Source: CAZYMF01 sp964648215
GTDB taxonomy: Bacteria > Desulfobacterota > Binatia > HRBIN30 > JACQVA1
Length of the DNA stretch: 10,119 nucleotides
Direction: 5' to 3'
Assembly (NCBI GenBank): GCA_964648215.1
Contig: CAZYMF010000177.1
Span: 1-10,119 of the forward strand
Shown: positions 1 to 7,105 of the stretch, one piece after another
How positions within the stretch are numbered: the first letter of the stretch is position 1
Layout: each line of letters opens with the position of its first letter
The notes under the pieces: generated by a model
Databases searched by the model: none
What the model saw: only the letters and a program-made list of their open reading frames with translations
Told to the model about the DNA's origin: nothing
Program-made: the position numbers and the translations under genes

Positions 1-21
1 TGCTCTGCCCACCTTATACTT

Positions 22-219
22 TCAGGTCTCGACCCCGGGCAGCTCCTCCGCCATGAGGATGGTGAACTGTCCGGGCCCGCAGCCCACGTCGAGGACCCGC
101 CCGACTTGCTCGGCGACCGCCCTGACGTCCTCCAGCATGTCGCGCACCAGCACCGGAAAGATGTCGCGGAAGGCGCTCTGCACGCCCTGGTCGTAGGCGC
201 GCGCGATCCAGCCGTCCAT
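22..219 (-). pseudogene. SAM-dependent methyltransferase, N-terminal fragment
   Basis: The reading frame encodes 65 residues from an ATG at 219-217. Residues 42-50 read VLDVGCGPG, the glycine-rich SAM-binding motif I of class I methyltransferases, followed by QFTILMAEELPG, the usual helix after that motif. The frame then ends in TGA at 24-22. A working enzyme of this family needs well over 150 residues; motif II and the rest of the Rossmann fold are absent. The 21 bases left between the stop and the window edge do not resume a methyltransferase in any of the three minus-strand frames, and they turn AT-rich, which suggests a break or insertion boundary rather than a simple frameshift. A TTG at 318 would add 33 residues, but these do not look like a methyltransferase N-terminus, so the ATG is preferred. 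The protein is unlikely to be active. The substrate is unknown. Confidence 0.6.
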
Positions 220-582
220 CGGACCCTTGCCGGTGCGCAGGAGACGGAGCAGTCCCACGTCTGAATGTTTATACGGAATGCAAGAAACGTAAAGGGAAAA
301 GCGGGCAGAGAGATCCAAGAAGGCGCGTCGTTGGGGCCCCGCTCCTTACGAGCCTGTCGATGAATCGCGAGCGCGGGCCGACTCCGGATCGTCCCGGTGC
401 TTGATCGAGCCGCTCCTCGGCACGGCGCCGAAGTGGCTATTGGGGAACAGCGGCACGGACGCGTGGTCTGCTCCACGGCAATCGTCAATGACTCGGTGAC
501 CCGATCGTCAATTCCTCGCTCTGCACTTGAAACTTCACCCTTGAACCTCGAAGCTTGCCCGAGGAGGTAGACCACGGGAACC
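220..582. other. Intergenic region upstream of the ABC exporter operon
   Basis: There is no convincing gene in these 363 bases between the divergent methyltransferase stub and the ABC ATPase. The stretch 261-300 is noticeably AT-rich. It contains TATAAA on the minus strand (273-268), but no -35 match sits at a normal distance, so no promoter is called. The 9-mer ATCGTCAAT occurs twice in direct orientation at 481-489 and 504-512, 23 bases apart, ahead of the exporter operon; it could be a regulator site or chance. A GAGGAGG at 561-567 is the only strong purine-rich ribosome-site candidate for the ATPase gene. Confidence 0.5.
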
Positions 583-1326
583 GTGACGACAACGAGCACG
601 GAGACGGGAAGCGACGGTGCCGGCGAGGCGGTCTTCCGCGCCCGCGGCCTGTCGAAGATCTACCGCATGGGCGACGTGCAGGTGTATGCCCTGCGCTCGC
701 TCGATCTCGATCTCTACCGTGGCGAGTTCGTCGTCCTCCTCGGCCCCTCGGGCAGCGGCAAGTCGACGTTGCTCAACATTCTCGGCGGGCTCGACGTGCC
801 GACCAGCGGTACGGTGCGGTTCCTCGACCACGACCTGACCGTGGACGACGACGACGAGCTGACCCGCTTCCGCCGCGAGCACGTCGGCTTCGTCTTCCAG
901 TTCTACAACCTGATCCCCAGCCTCACCGCGCGCGAGAACGTCGCTCTGGTCACCGAGATCGCCGAGGCGCCGATGGACCCGGACGAGGCGCTGCGGCTGG
1001 TCGGACTGGGAGACCGCCTCGATCACTTCCCGGCACAGATGTCCGGCGGCGAGCAGCAGCGTGTCGCCATCGCCCGCGCCATCGCCAAGCGGCCCGAGGT
1101 GCTGCTGTGCGACGAGCCCACCGGCGCGCTCGACTACCAGACCGGCAAGCTGGTGCTCGACGTCCTCGACCACGTCAACCGCGAGCTTGGCACCACCACC
1201 GCCGTGATCACCCACAATGCCGCCATCGCCGGCATGGCCGACCGCGTGGTGCGCCTGCGCAGCGGCCAGATCACCGAGATCGAGCGCAACGCCAAGCGCG
1301 TGAAGCCGAGCGAGCTGCAGTGGTGA
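583..1326 (+). CDS. ABC exporter ATPase, MacB/LolD-like
   Basis: This is the nucleotide-binding subunit of an ABC exporter: it hydrolyses ATP in the cytoplasm to drive the permease encoded next. All motifs are present in 247 residues: Walker A GPSGSGKST (54-62), Q-loop glutamine 106 in FVFQFYNL, ABC signature MSGGEQQR (153-160), Walker B VLLCDEPTGALD (173-184) and the H-loop histidine 211 in VITHN. The DEPTGALD form and the overall length match the LolD/MacB/FtsE-type family, whose members act by mechanotransmission with FtsX-type permeases. The start is GTG at 583. GAGGAGG at 561-567 is 15 bases upstream, rather far for a ribosome site, so the start is likely but not certain; the next in-frame ATG (667) would remove the conserved beta strand before Walker A. 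The stop is 4 bases before the permease start, so the two are surely co-transcribed. The substrate is not evident. Confidence 0.95.
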   Translation: MTTTSTETGSDGAGEAVFRARGLSKIYRMGDVQVYALRSLDLDLYRGEFVVLLGPSGSGKSTLLNILGGLDVPTSGTVRFLDHDLTVDDDDELTRFRREHVGFVFQFYNLIPSLTARENVALVTEIAEAPMDPDEALRLVGLGDRLDHFPAQMSGGEQQRVAIARAIAKRPEVLLCDEPTGALDYQTGKLVLDVLDHVNRELGTTTAVITHNAAIAGMADRVVRLRSGQITEIERNAKRVKPSELQW

Positions 1327-1330
1327 ACCA

Positions 1331-3694
1331 ATGAAGGCGCTGCACCGCAAGCTGTTCCGCGACCTCGTCCACCTGCGCGGCCAGATGCTCGCCATCAGCC
1401 TGGTGGTCGCCTGCGGCGTGGCGGTGTTCGTCACCACGCGCACCGCCTACGACTCGCTGCTGATCTCGCAGCAGACGTACTACGCCAACTATCGCTTCGC
1501 CGACGTGTTCGCGAGCCTGAAGCGCGCCCCCGACTTGCTGGCCGCGCGCATCGCCGCCATTCCCGGCGTCGGCGTCGTCCGCACCCGCATCGTCTTCGAC
1601 GTCACCCTCGACGTCCCCGGGCTCGACGAGCCCGCCACCGGGCGGCTGGTGTCGATCCCCGAGCACCGCGTCTCCATGCTCAACGACGTCTACCTGCGCC
1701 GTGGCCGCTACGTCGATCCCGGCCGGCGCGACGAGGTGCTGGCCAGCGAGGCGTTCACCGAGGCCAACCACCTCGACGTCGGCGACAGCATCGGCGCCAT
1801 CCTCAACGGCCGCTGGCAACGGCTGCGCATCGTCGGCATCGCGTTGTCGCCGGAGTACGTCTACGAGATCCGCGGCTCGGACATCTTCCCCGACAACAAG
1901 CGCTTCGGCGTGCTGTGGATGAGCCGCGAAGCAATGGGGCCGGCCTTCGACATGGACGGCGCCTTCAACGACGTCGTCCTCTCGCTGTCCCCGGGCGGCA
2001 GCGAGGCGGAGGTCCTCTCCCGACTCGATCACCTGCTCGACCGCTACGGCGGCCTCGGCGCCTTCGGGCGCGAGGATCAGATCTCCAATCGCTTCATCAC
2101 CGACGAGATCGCGCAGAACCGGGTCTTCGGCGCGATACTGCCGACGATCTTTCTCGCCGTCGCGGCGTTCCTGTTGAACATCGTCCTGTCGCGCCTGGTG
2201 AGCACGCAGCGCGACCAGATCGCCGTGCTCAAGGCCTTCGGCTACGACAGCTTCACCGTCGGCATGCACTACGTCGAGTTCGCCCTGGTGGCGGTGCTGC
2301 TCGGCGCCATCCTGGGGACGGGGCTCGGCCTGTGGCTCGGGGGCGTGATCAACCGGATGTACGTCCAGTTCTACCGCTTCCCCGTCCTGCGCTACGAGGC
2401 CGGACCGCAGGTTGTCGGTTTATCGGTGTTCATCGCCGGTGCGGCGGCGCTGCTGGGCGCGTGGGGCGCGGTGCGCCGGGCGCTGGCGTTGCCGCCGGCG
2501 GAGGCGATGCGGCCGGAGGCGCCGCTGCGGTTCCATGCCGGCGCGCTCGAGCGCAGCGGCCTGCAGCGCTGGCTGCCGTCGGCGGCGCGGATGATCCTGC
2601 GCAACATCACCCGCCGGCCGGGCCGCGCCGCGCTCTCCGTCCTCGGCATCGGCTTCGCCGTGGCGATCCTGATTCTCGGCCGCTACTTCGTCGACGCCAT
2701 CCAGCACATCGCCAACGTCCAGTTCCGCCTGGTGCAGCGCGACGACGTCACCGTCGTCTTCCACGATCCGCTGCCGGCGCGCGCCCGCTACGAGATCGAG
2801 CGCCTGCCCGGCGTGATGGAGTCGGAGCCGTTTCGCGCCGTGCCGGTGCGGCTGCGCTTCGAGCACCGCACCCACCGCGTCGCCCTGATGGGGCTGGAGC
2901 CAGGGGCGCGTCTGCACCGGCTGATCGGCCGGAACCTGCAACCCTACGAGGTGCCGCCCGAGGGGATGCTGCTGACCACCAAGCTGGCCGACATCCTGGG
3001 CGTCCGGCGCGGCGACCTGGTCACGGTGGAGGTGCTCGAGGGCGAGCGGCCGATCCGCCGGGTGGCGGTGGTGGGCACGGTGGACGAGCTCGTCGGCCTC
3101 TCGGCGTACATGGATCTCGGCGCCCTCAACCGCCTCATGCGCGAGGGCGGTACCGTGTCGGGCGCCTTTCTCACCGTCGACTCCCGTGCCAGCCCGACCC
3201 TGTACGCCGATCTCAAGCGAATGCCGGCGGTCGGCGGGGTCAGCCTGCGCGAGGTGGCGCTGGCGAGCTTCGAGAAGACGCTGGCCCAGAGCATGGGGAT
3301 CTTCACCCTGGTGCTGGTGGTGTTCGCCTGCGTGATCGCGGTGGCGATGGTCTACAACGCGGCGCGCATCGCGCTCTCCGAGCGCGGCCGCGAGCTCGCC
3401 AGCCTGCGCGTTCTCGGCTTCACCCGCGGCGAGGTGGCGGTGATGCTGCTGGGCGAGCAGGGCATCCTGACGCTGCTCGCCATCCCGCTCGGCTACTTCA
3501 TCGGTTACCGCATGTGCGCGATCATGGCGAGCGCCTACCAGTGGGAGCTGTTTCGCCTGCCGCTCTTCGTCAGCAGCCAGTCCTACGGCTTCGCCTTCCT
3601 GGTGGTGATCCTGGCGGCGATCTGCTCCGGCTACATCGTCCGCCGCCGACTCGACCGGCTGGATCTGGTAGAGGTACTGAAGACGCGGGAGTGA
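1331..3694 (+). CDS. ABC exporter permease with two FtsX domains
   Basis: This 787-residue inner-membrane permease pairs with the ATPase just upstream. A first membrane helix (about 18-36) is followed by a large extracytoplasmic MacB_PCD-like domain (about 40-260), then an FtsX core with helices near 266-288, 315-341 and 360-382 and the coupling segment QIAVLKAFGYD (296-306). The pattern repeats: a helix at about 433-454, a second periplasmic domain (about 455-650), and a second FtsX core with helices near 656-676, 703-728 and 752-772 and the matching segment ELASLRVLGFT (688-698). It is therefore an internally duplicated permease, as in the larger FtsX/LolC-like exporters, in contrast to MacB, which has one FtsX core. 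ATG follows the ATPase stop by 4 bases without a clear ribosome site, which points to translational coupling. The C-terminus LDLVEVLKTRE is typical of the family. The cargo (lipid, lipoprotein, peptide or drug) cannot be told from the sequence. Confidence 0.93.
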   Translation: MKALHRKLFRDLVHLRGQMLAISLVVACGVAVFVTTRTAYDSLLISQQTYYANYRFADVFASLKRAPDLLAARIAAIPGVGVVRTRIVFDVTLDVPGLDEPATGRLVSIPEHRVSMLNDVYLRRGRYVDPGRRDEVLASEAFTEANHLDVGDSIGAILNGRWQRLRIVGIALSPEYVYEIRGSDIFPDNKRFGVLWMSREAMGPAFDMDGAFNDVVLSLSPGGSEAEVLSRLDHLLDRYGGLGAFGREDQISNRFITDEIAQNRVFGAILPTIFLAVAAFLLNIVLSRLVSTQRDQIAVLKAFGYDSFTVGMHYVEFALVAVLLGAILGTGLGLWLGGVINRMYVQFYRFPVLRYEAGPQVVGLSVFIAGAAALLGAWGAVRRALALPPAEAMRPEAPLRFHAGALERSGLQRWLPSAARMILRNITRRPGRAALSVLGIGFAVAILILGRYFVDAIQHIANVQFRLVQRDDVTVVFHDPLPARARYEIERLPGVMESEPFRAVPVRLRFEHRTHRVALMGLEPGARLHRLIGRNLQPYEVPPEGMLLTTKLADILGVRRGDLVTVEVLEGERPIRRVAVVGTVDELVGLSAYMDLGALNRLMREGGTVSGAFLTVDSRASPTLYADLKRMPAVGGVSLREVALASFEKTLAQSMGIFTLVLVVFACVIAVAMVYNAARIALSERGRELASLRVLGFTRGEVAVMLLGEQGILTLLAIPLGYFIGYRMCAIMASAYQWELFRLPLFVSSQSYGFAFLVVILAAICSGYIVRRRLDRLDLVEVLKTRE

Positions 3695-3722
3695 GGAGGA
3701 AGAGAAGAAGACTCGGAGTGTT

Positions 3723-3835
3723 TACAACGGATTCAACGGATGAAACGGATTGAACGGATCGGATTCGGGTGGTGGCGAACCGAGCAGGAGACACTGCCCT
3801 CCGAAACATTCGTTCAATCCGTTTAATCCGTTGTA
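3723..3835. repeat. Palindromic 9-bp-unit repeat element, copy A
   Basis: The left arm (3723-3759) carries four degenerate units of the AACGGATTG type with a 9-bp period. The right arm (3809-3835) carries three units of the complementary CAATCCGTT type. The outer ends are exact inverses, TACAACGGATT and AATCCGTTGTA. The 113-bp element almost fills the 168-bp gap between permease and adaptor genes (28 bases from the permease stop, 27 from the adaptor start). In RNA it would fold into a long imperfect hairpin inside the presumed operon transcript, where it could weaken or process the message. It has no coding capacity. Copy B at 5668-5764 shares the arms but not the centre. Confidence 0.85.
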
Positions 3836-3862
3836 TTCTTTTTCCTGGAAGAAAGATCGCAA

Positions 3863-5065
3863 GTGAAGGTCTCGCGAAGAAGGTTGGGAATGGCCGCGGT
3901 GGCGCTGGTGGTGGCGGCGCTGCTGGTGTGGGTGTTTCTGCCGGCGCCGCTGCGGGTGGACGTCGGCGTGGTGAAGCGCGGGCGCTTGCAGGTGACGGTC
4001 GACGAGGAAGGTCACACGCGCGTGCGCGACCGCTTCGTGGTGGCGGCGCCGATCGCCGGGCGGGTGGCGCGCATCAGCCTCGATGCCGGCGACCCGGTGG
4101 ATCGCGGCATGGTGGTGGCGCGGATGCAGCCGTTGCCGCTCGACCCGCGCACGCGCAGCGAAGCGCGGGCACGGCTCGACGCGGCGCAGGCGGCGCAGAA
4201 GGAGGCGGACGCGCGCGTGGAGCAGGCGCGGGCGGCGATGGAGCAGGCGCAGCGCACGGCGACGCGGGCGCGCGCGTTGGGGCGCAAGGGCAGCATCTCC
4301 AAGGAAGAGCGCGAGCAGGCCGAGCTGGACGAGACCTCGCACCAGAAGGAGCTGGAAGCGGCGCTGTTCGGCGCCCGCGCGGCGGCGTACAACGTCGAGG
4401 CGGCCAGGGCGGCGCTGATGGCGCCGGGCAGCCACGACAGCCAGGCGCTCGTCGCCGCCTGCGAGACGCAGCCGGACTCCTGCCTCGAGCTGCGCTCGCC
4501 GGTGCAGGGGCAGGTGCTGCGCGTGCCCGAGCAGAGCGAGCGCGTGGTCACCGCCGGAACGCCGCTGCTCGAGCTCGGCGACGCCGGCGCGCTGGAGATC
4601 GTCGTCGACGTCCTGTCCGCCGACGCGGTCAAGGTGAAGCCGGGCGCGCTCATGCTGATCCGCGACTGGGGCGGCGGCAAGACGCTACGGGCGCGCGTGC
4701 GCCTGGTCGAGCCGTCGGGCTTCACCAAGGTGTCGGCGCTCGGCGTCGAGGAGCAACGGGTCAACGTGATTGCCGACTTCGTCGAGGACCACGTGCCGAT
4801 GGCCGACGGCTACCGCATCGAGGCGAGCATCGTGGTGTGGCAGGCCGACGACGTGCTCGAGCTGCCGTCGAGCGCGCTGTTCCGCCACGGCGGCCAGTGG
4901 AGCGTGTTCGCCGTCGACGGCGGCCGCGCCCGCCGCCGGGCGGTGCGGATCGGCCAGCGCAATACGACGGCCGCGCAGGTGCTCGCCGGTCTCGCCGAGG
5001 GCGCCCGGGTGATCCTGCACCCGAGCGACCAGATCGAGGACGGCGTCCGCGTCGAGCCGCTGTGA
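3863..5065 (+). CDS. HlyD/MacA-family periplasmic adaptor subunit
   Basis: This is a membrane-fusion (periplasmic adaptor) protein of 400 residues that would link the ABC permease to an outer-membrane channel. Residues 9-27 form one N-terminal membrane anchor. The biotinyl-lipoyl half motif follows (about 58-88, with VAAPIAGRVARISLDAGDPV), then a long alpha-helical hairpin rich in Ala, Glu, Arg and Gln (about 97-186), the second lipoyl half (ELRSPVQGQVLRV, 209-221), a beta-barrel region (about 244-325) and a membrane-proximal domain ending in HPSDQIEDGVRVEPL. That tail is typical of adaptors paired with FtsX-type permeases. Two cysteines (200 and 207) at the exit of the hairpin are unusual and could form a disulfide. 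The start is GTG at 3863, with GGAAG at 3847-3851, 11 bases upstream. It probably belongs to the ATPase-permease operon despite the repeat element in between. No TolC homologue is in the window. Confidence 0.92.
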   Translation: MKVSRRRLGMAAVALVVAALLVWVFLPAPLRVDVGVVKRGRLQVTVDEEGHTRVRDRFVVAAPIAGRVARISLDAGDPVDRGMVVARMQPLPLDPRTRSEARARLDAAQAAQKEADARVEQARAAMEQAQRTATRARALGRKGSISKEEREQAELDETSHQKELEAALFGARAAAYNVEAARAALMAPGSHDSQALVAACETQPDSCLELRSPVQGQVLRVPEQSERVVTAGTPLLELGDAGALEIVVDVLSADAVKVKPGALMLIRDWGGGKTLRARVRLVEPSGFTKVSALGVEEQRVNVIADFVEDHVPMADGYRIEASIVVWQADDVLELPSSALFRHGGQWSVFAVDGGRARRRAVRIGQRNTTAAQVLAGLAEGARVILHPSDQIEDGVRVEPL

Positions 5066-5068
5066 CGC

Positions 5069-5593
5069 CTACTGCCGCGCCAGCTTGAGGATCTCCAGGT
5101 CGTCGCGGTAGCGGGAGCGGATCTCGATGACGCGCTGGTTGGGGACCAGCAGTGCCTGCGCCACGCGTCGGATCTCGCGATCCTCGATGTCGGAGATCAG
5201 GTTGTCGGTATCGGCGAGGGCGTAGAGGCAATCGATCAACGCATCCTTCTCGGCCTCGGTGGCATGGGCATTGAAGGCGCGGTTGAGCAGGTGGTTCTCG
5301 ATGCCGCTGAGCGCGGCGGTCTCGCGAGCGGCGACGTCGGCGACGAGGCGGGCCTCGTCCGCCGTCAGCTCGGTGCGCTCGCGCAGCAGCTTGGCCATGG
5401 CCTTTCTCTCGGCGGGCGAGATCTCCGAATCGGCGTAGGCAATGCGCGCCAGCAGCCCGGCAAAGGCGGCGAGATAGGCGACCCGTTCGGGCCCCAGGCG
5501 CGGCAGGCGCTGGCGCAGGCGGGCCAGGATCGAGCCTTTTGGAAGCGCTGGTTGGTGGGGCGCGAGGCCGAGCTTCTCGAGCAGACGGAGCAT
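5069..5593 (-). CDS. TerB-like tellurite resistance family protein
   Basis: This is a 174-residue, mostly helical protein. Residues about 36-165 match the TerB-like fold, which is built from two related helical halves with acidic loops: FAGLLARIAYADSEISPAER (44-63) in the first half and YALADTDNLISDIEDREIRR (124-143) in the second. The Asp/Glu-rich turns (ADSEISPAE; DTDNLISDIED) are the positions that bind divalent metal in characterised TerB proteins. The family is linked to tellurite and other stress responses, but many members have no known role; nothing nearby (no other ter genes) supports tellurite resistance here. The start is ATG at 5593-5591, because MLRLLEKLGL is a typical family beginning; a GTG at 5614 would add 7 residues. 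The gene runs convergently to the adaptor gene with 3 bases between the stop codons and no hairpin in between. Only this C-terminal part of a much longer open frame on the minus strand is real. Confidence 0.85.
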   Translation of the reverse strand: MLRLLEKLGLAPHQPALPKGSILARLRQRLPRLGPERVAYLAAFAGLLARIAYADSEISPAERKAMAKLLRERTELTADEARLVADVAARETAALSGIENHLLNRAFNAHATEAEKDALIDCLYALADTDNLISDIEDREIRRVAQALLVPNQRVIEIRSRYRDDLEILKLARQ

Positions 5594-5667
5594 GGATCTC
5601 GGTTTCCATAGCACATCGACGCCCGAGGTCGAGACGCGGTGGTCCGGGCGGGGGAAAAACACTCCAA

Positions 5668-5764
5668 CAACGGATTGAACGGATTGAACGGATTTCTGAC
5701 CGGAGATCATTGCTCCGATTCCCTTCCTTTCTCCTCCAATCCGTTCAATCCGTTCAATCCGTTG
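5668..5764. repeat. Palindromic 9-bp-unit repeat element, copy B
   Basis: Each arm is 27 bp and consists of three exact or near-exact 9-bp units (AACGGATTG on the left at 5668-5694, CAATCCGTT on the right at 5738-5764). The arms are perfect inverted repeats of each other around a 43-base centre, which has its own small hairpin (CGGAG at 5701-5705 with CTCCG at 5713-5717). It lies in the divergent gap between the TerB-like gene and the first secreted-protein gene, 75 bp upstream of the TerB-like start. It is a second, better-preserved copy of the element at 3723-3835. It would be translated as repeated ERI or QSV tripeptides, which explains the spurious open frames here. It resembles a non-autonomous palindromic element; no transposase is present. 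Confidence 0.9.
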
Positions 5765-5794
5765 TAGACCATCCTCTTCCGTCTTTGCGCTTGG

Positions 5795-5857
5795 TTGCAT
5801 TTTGCAAGTTGCACGGGATTCCGGTAGGTTCGGCGCGGTTTTCCGGATGACCGGAAT
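5795..5857 (+). promoter_or_regulatory. Possible operator/promoter region of the secreted-protein operon
   Basis: Three tandem heptads of the form TTGCANN begin at 5795, 5802 and 5809. They are followed by the inverted pair ATTCCGGT (5818-5825) and ACCGGAAT (5850-5857), and by a tighter dyad TTCCGG-N4-CCGGAA (5841-5856) that shares its right half. Such spaced direct repeats and dyads, 43-105 bases before the start codon, suit regulator binding. No clear sigma-70 -35/-10 pair could be placed, so the promoter itself is not defined. Confidence 0.35.
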
Positions 5858-5899
5858 GTCCACGCGCGCGGCCGCGGGGCGGCTGAAAGGAGCAGGGCA

Positions 5900-7060
5900 G
5901 TGAAGAGATACTCGCTTCTGGTAGGCCTGCTGGGATTGGTGGCGACGGTGGCGGCGACGGCGGTGCGGGCCGACGTCGTGACGGACAAGGGAGCGTCGAT
6001 CCTGGTGTTCCCGAAGGTGGTCTACACCGTGACCGAGGACACCATCATCCAGATCGCCAACACGACGAACAACATCGTCCACGCCCGTTGCTTCTACGTC
6101 GACGCGCGGCTGCCGGAGGGTTGTACCGAGGTGAATCCCGTGGTCGGCTGCGTGCCGTCGTGGAACGAGACGGACTTCAGCATCTGGCTCACCAAGATGC
6201 AGCCGACGCATTGGCTGGTGTCGGCGGGGCGACCGGTGGATCCGACGGACAATCTCATGGTCGCGGGGGATACGCTCGGGGCTCCGGAGAAGTATTCGCC
6301 TCGGAACGGGGCCGGGCTCGATCCCGGCGCCATCCCGCCGGTGCCCGCGGGCTTCACCGGCGAGCTCAAGTGCGTGCAGGTGATGGTCGACGGCACACCG
6401 ATCGGCGCCAACAGCCTGATCGGCGAGGCGACGCTGGACAGCACCGACGGCAGCAGCGACGTGAGCAAGTACAACGCCATCGGCATCGAGGGTAGCGAGC
6501 TGGTGGGCGCCACCGGCAACACGCTGCTGCTCAACCGGCCGAGCGACGGCAGCCAGGACGGCGAGTACAACGCCTGCCCCAACACCCTGCTGCTCAACCA
6601 CTTCGCCGACGGGGCGCCCGACCCGACCACTCGCATCACCTCCACCTCCATCACCCTGGTGCCGTGCTCGGAGGACTTCCAACGACAGGCGCCGAGCTCG
6701 GTGACCGTGCAGTTCCAGATCTTCAACGAGTTCGAGGAGCGCTTCTCCACCAGCACGACGGTGACCTGCTGGGCCGAAATCTGGCTCTACGAGATCGACA
6801 GCCCGAACAACCCCGAGAGCTCCGTGTTCTCGTACGCGCAGCTGGGAACCCTGACGGCGCAGACGCGCATCACCCCGGCGTCGGACCTCGACGGCGCGGT
6901 GATCGGCATCTCCGAGACCGCCCACACCGAGGCGGTGAGGGTCGGCGTCCAGGCGCCGCTCGAAGGACGCACGGCGGTGAACATCCACACCCGCGGCGAC
7001 CGCTTTCTCGGCACCGACGGGGCGGCGTTCGACCAGATCGTTCTGCCCGAGCTCTTCTAG
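5900..7060 (+). CDS. Secreted protein of unknown function, paralog 1
   Basis: The family is not recognised by name. The 386-residue product starts at GTG 5900 with AAAGGAG at 5886-5892, 7 bases upstream. Residues 1-24 form a Sec signal peptide: KR, then a hydrophobic core, with likely cleavage after AVRA. The mature protein contains DTIIQIANTT (47-56), ARCFYVDA (62-69), WNETDF (88-93), GELKCVQV (154-161), YNACPN (223-228) followed by LLLNHFADG, and FNEFEERFSTS (275-285). It has seven cysteines at 64, 75, 84, 158, 226, 256 and 290, all conserved in the next gene, which suggests periplasmic or extracellular disulfides. There are no membrane helices after the signal, no lipobox and no C-terminal sorting motif, so it should be soluble in the periplasm or released. 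It is the first gene of a two-gene operon (45-bp gap). A beta-rich binding or surface role would be a guess. Confidence 0.85.
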   Translation: MKRYSLLVGLLGLVATVAATAVRADVVTDKGASILVFPKVVYTVTEDTIIQIANTTNNIVHARCFYVDARLPEGCTEVNPVVGCVPSWNETDFSIWLTKMQPTHWLVSAGRPVDPTDNLMVAGDTLGAPEKYSPRNGAGLDPGAIPPVPAGFTGELKCVQVMVDGTPIGANSLIGEATLDSTDGSSDVSKYNAIGIEGSELVGATGNTLLLNRPSDGSQDGEYNACPNTLLLNHFADGAPDPTTRITSTSITLVPCSEDFQRQAPSSVTVQFQIFNEFEERFSTSTTVTCWAEIWLYEIDSPNNPESSVFSYAQLGTLTAQTRITPASDLDGAVIGISETAHTEAVRVGVQAPLEGRTAVNIHTRGDRFLGTDGAAFDQIVLPELF

Positions 7061-7105
7061 GGCGCGACGGCACTCTCTCCGGCGGCGGTAAGGAGGCGAG
7101 GGAAG

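Noticed and set aside
268..273. Minus-strand -10 box TATAAA for the methyltransferase stub
   Set aside because: No -35 hexamer is found at 16-19 bases, so the match to an AT-rich stretch alone is not enough.
220..318. N-terminal extension of the methyltransferase from a TTG at 318
   Set aside because: The extra 33 residues do not resemble the family and the ATG at 219 begins a normal-looking N-terminus.
535..2269. Large antisense frames across the ATPase and permease genes
   Set aside because: They mirror strongly coding sense genes and have no recognisable motifs or ribosome sites.
1915..3753. 612-residue plus-strand frame overlapping the permease gene
   Set aside because: It is the +1 shadow of the permease gene; its composition is Arg/Ala/Gly/Pro-rich with no domain, a usual artefact in high-GC DNA.
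583..5065. Complete MacAB-TolC system
   Set aside because: The permease has two FtsX cores rather than one, the ATPase is a separate protein (MacB fuses both), and no outer-membrane channel gene is present, so the name macAB would mislead.
3769..5088. 439-residue frame overlapping the adaptor gene
   Set aside because: It is low-complexity Gly/Ala/Arg sequence in a shifted frame, while the adaptor frame shows all expected domains.
3723..5764. CRISPR array or composite transposon bounded by the two 9-bp-unit elements
   Set aside because: The units are only 9 bp with no spacers, and no cas or transposase genes lie between; the DNA between the copies holds ordinary adaptor and TerB-like genes.
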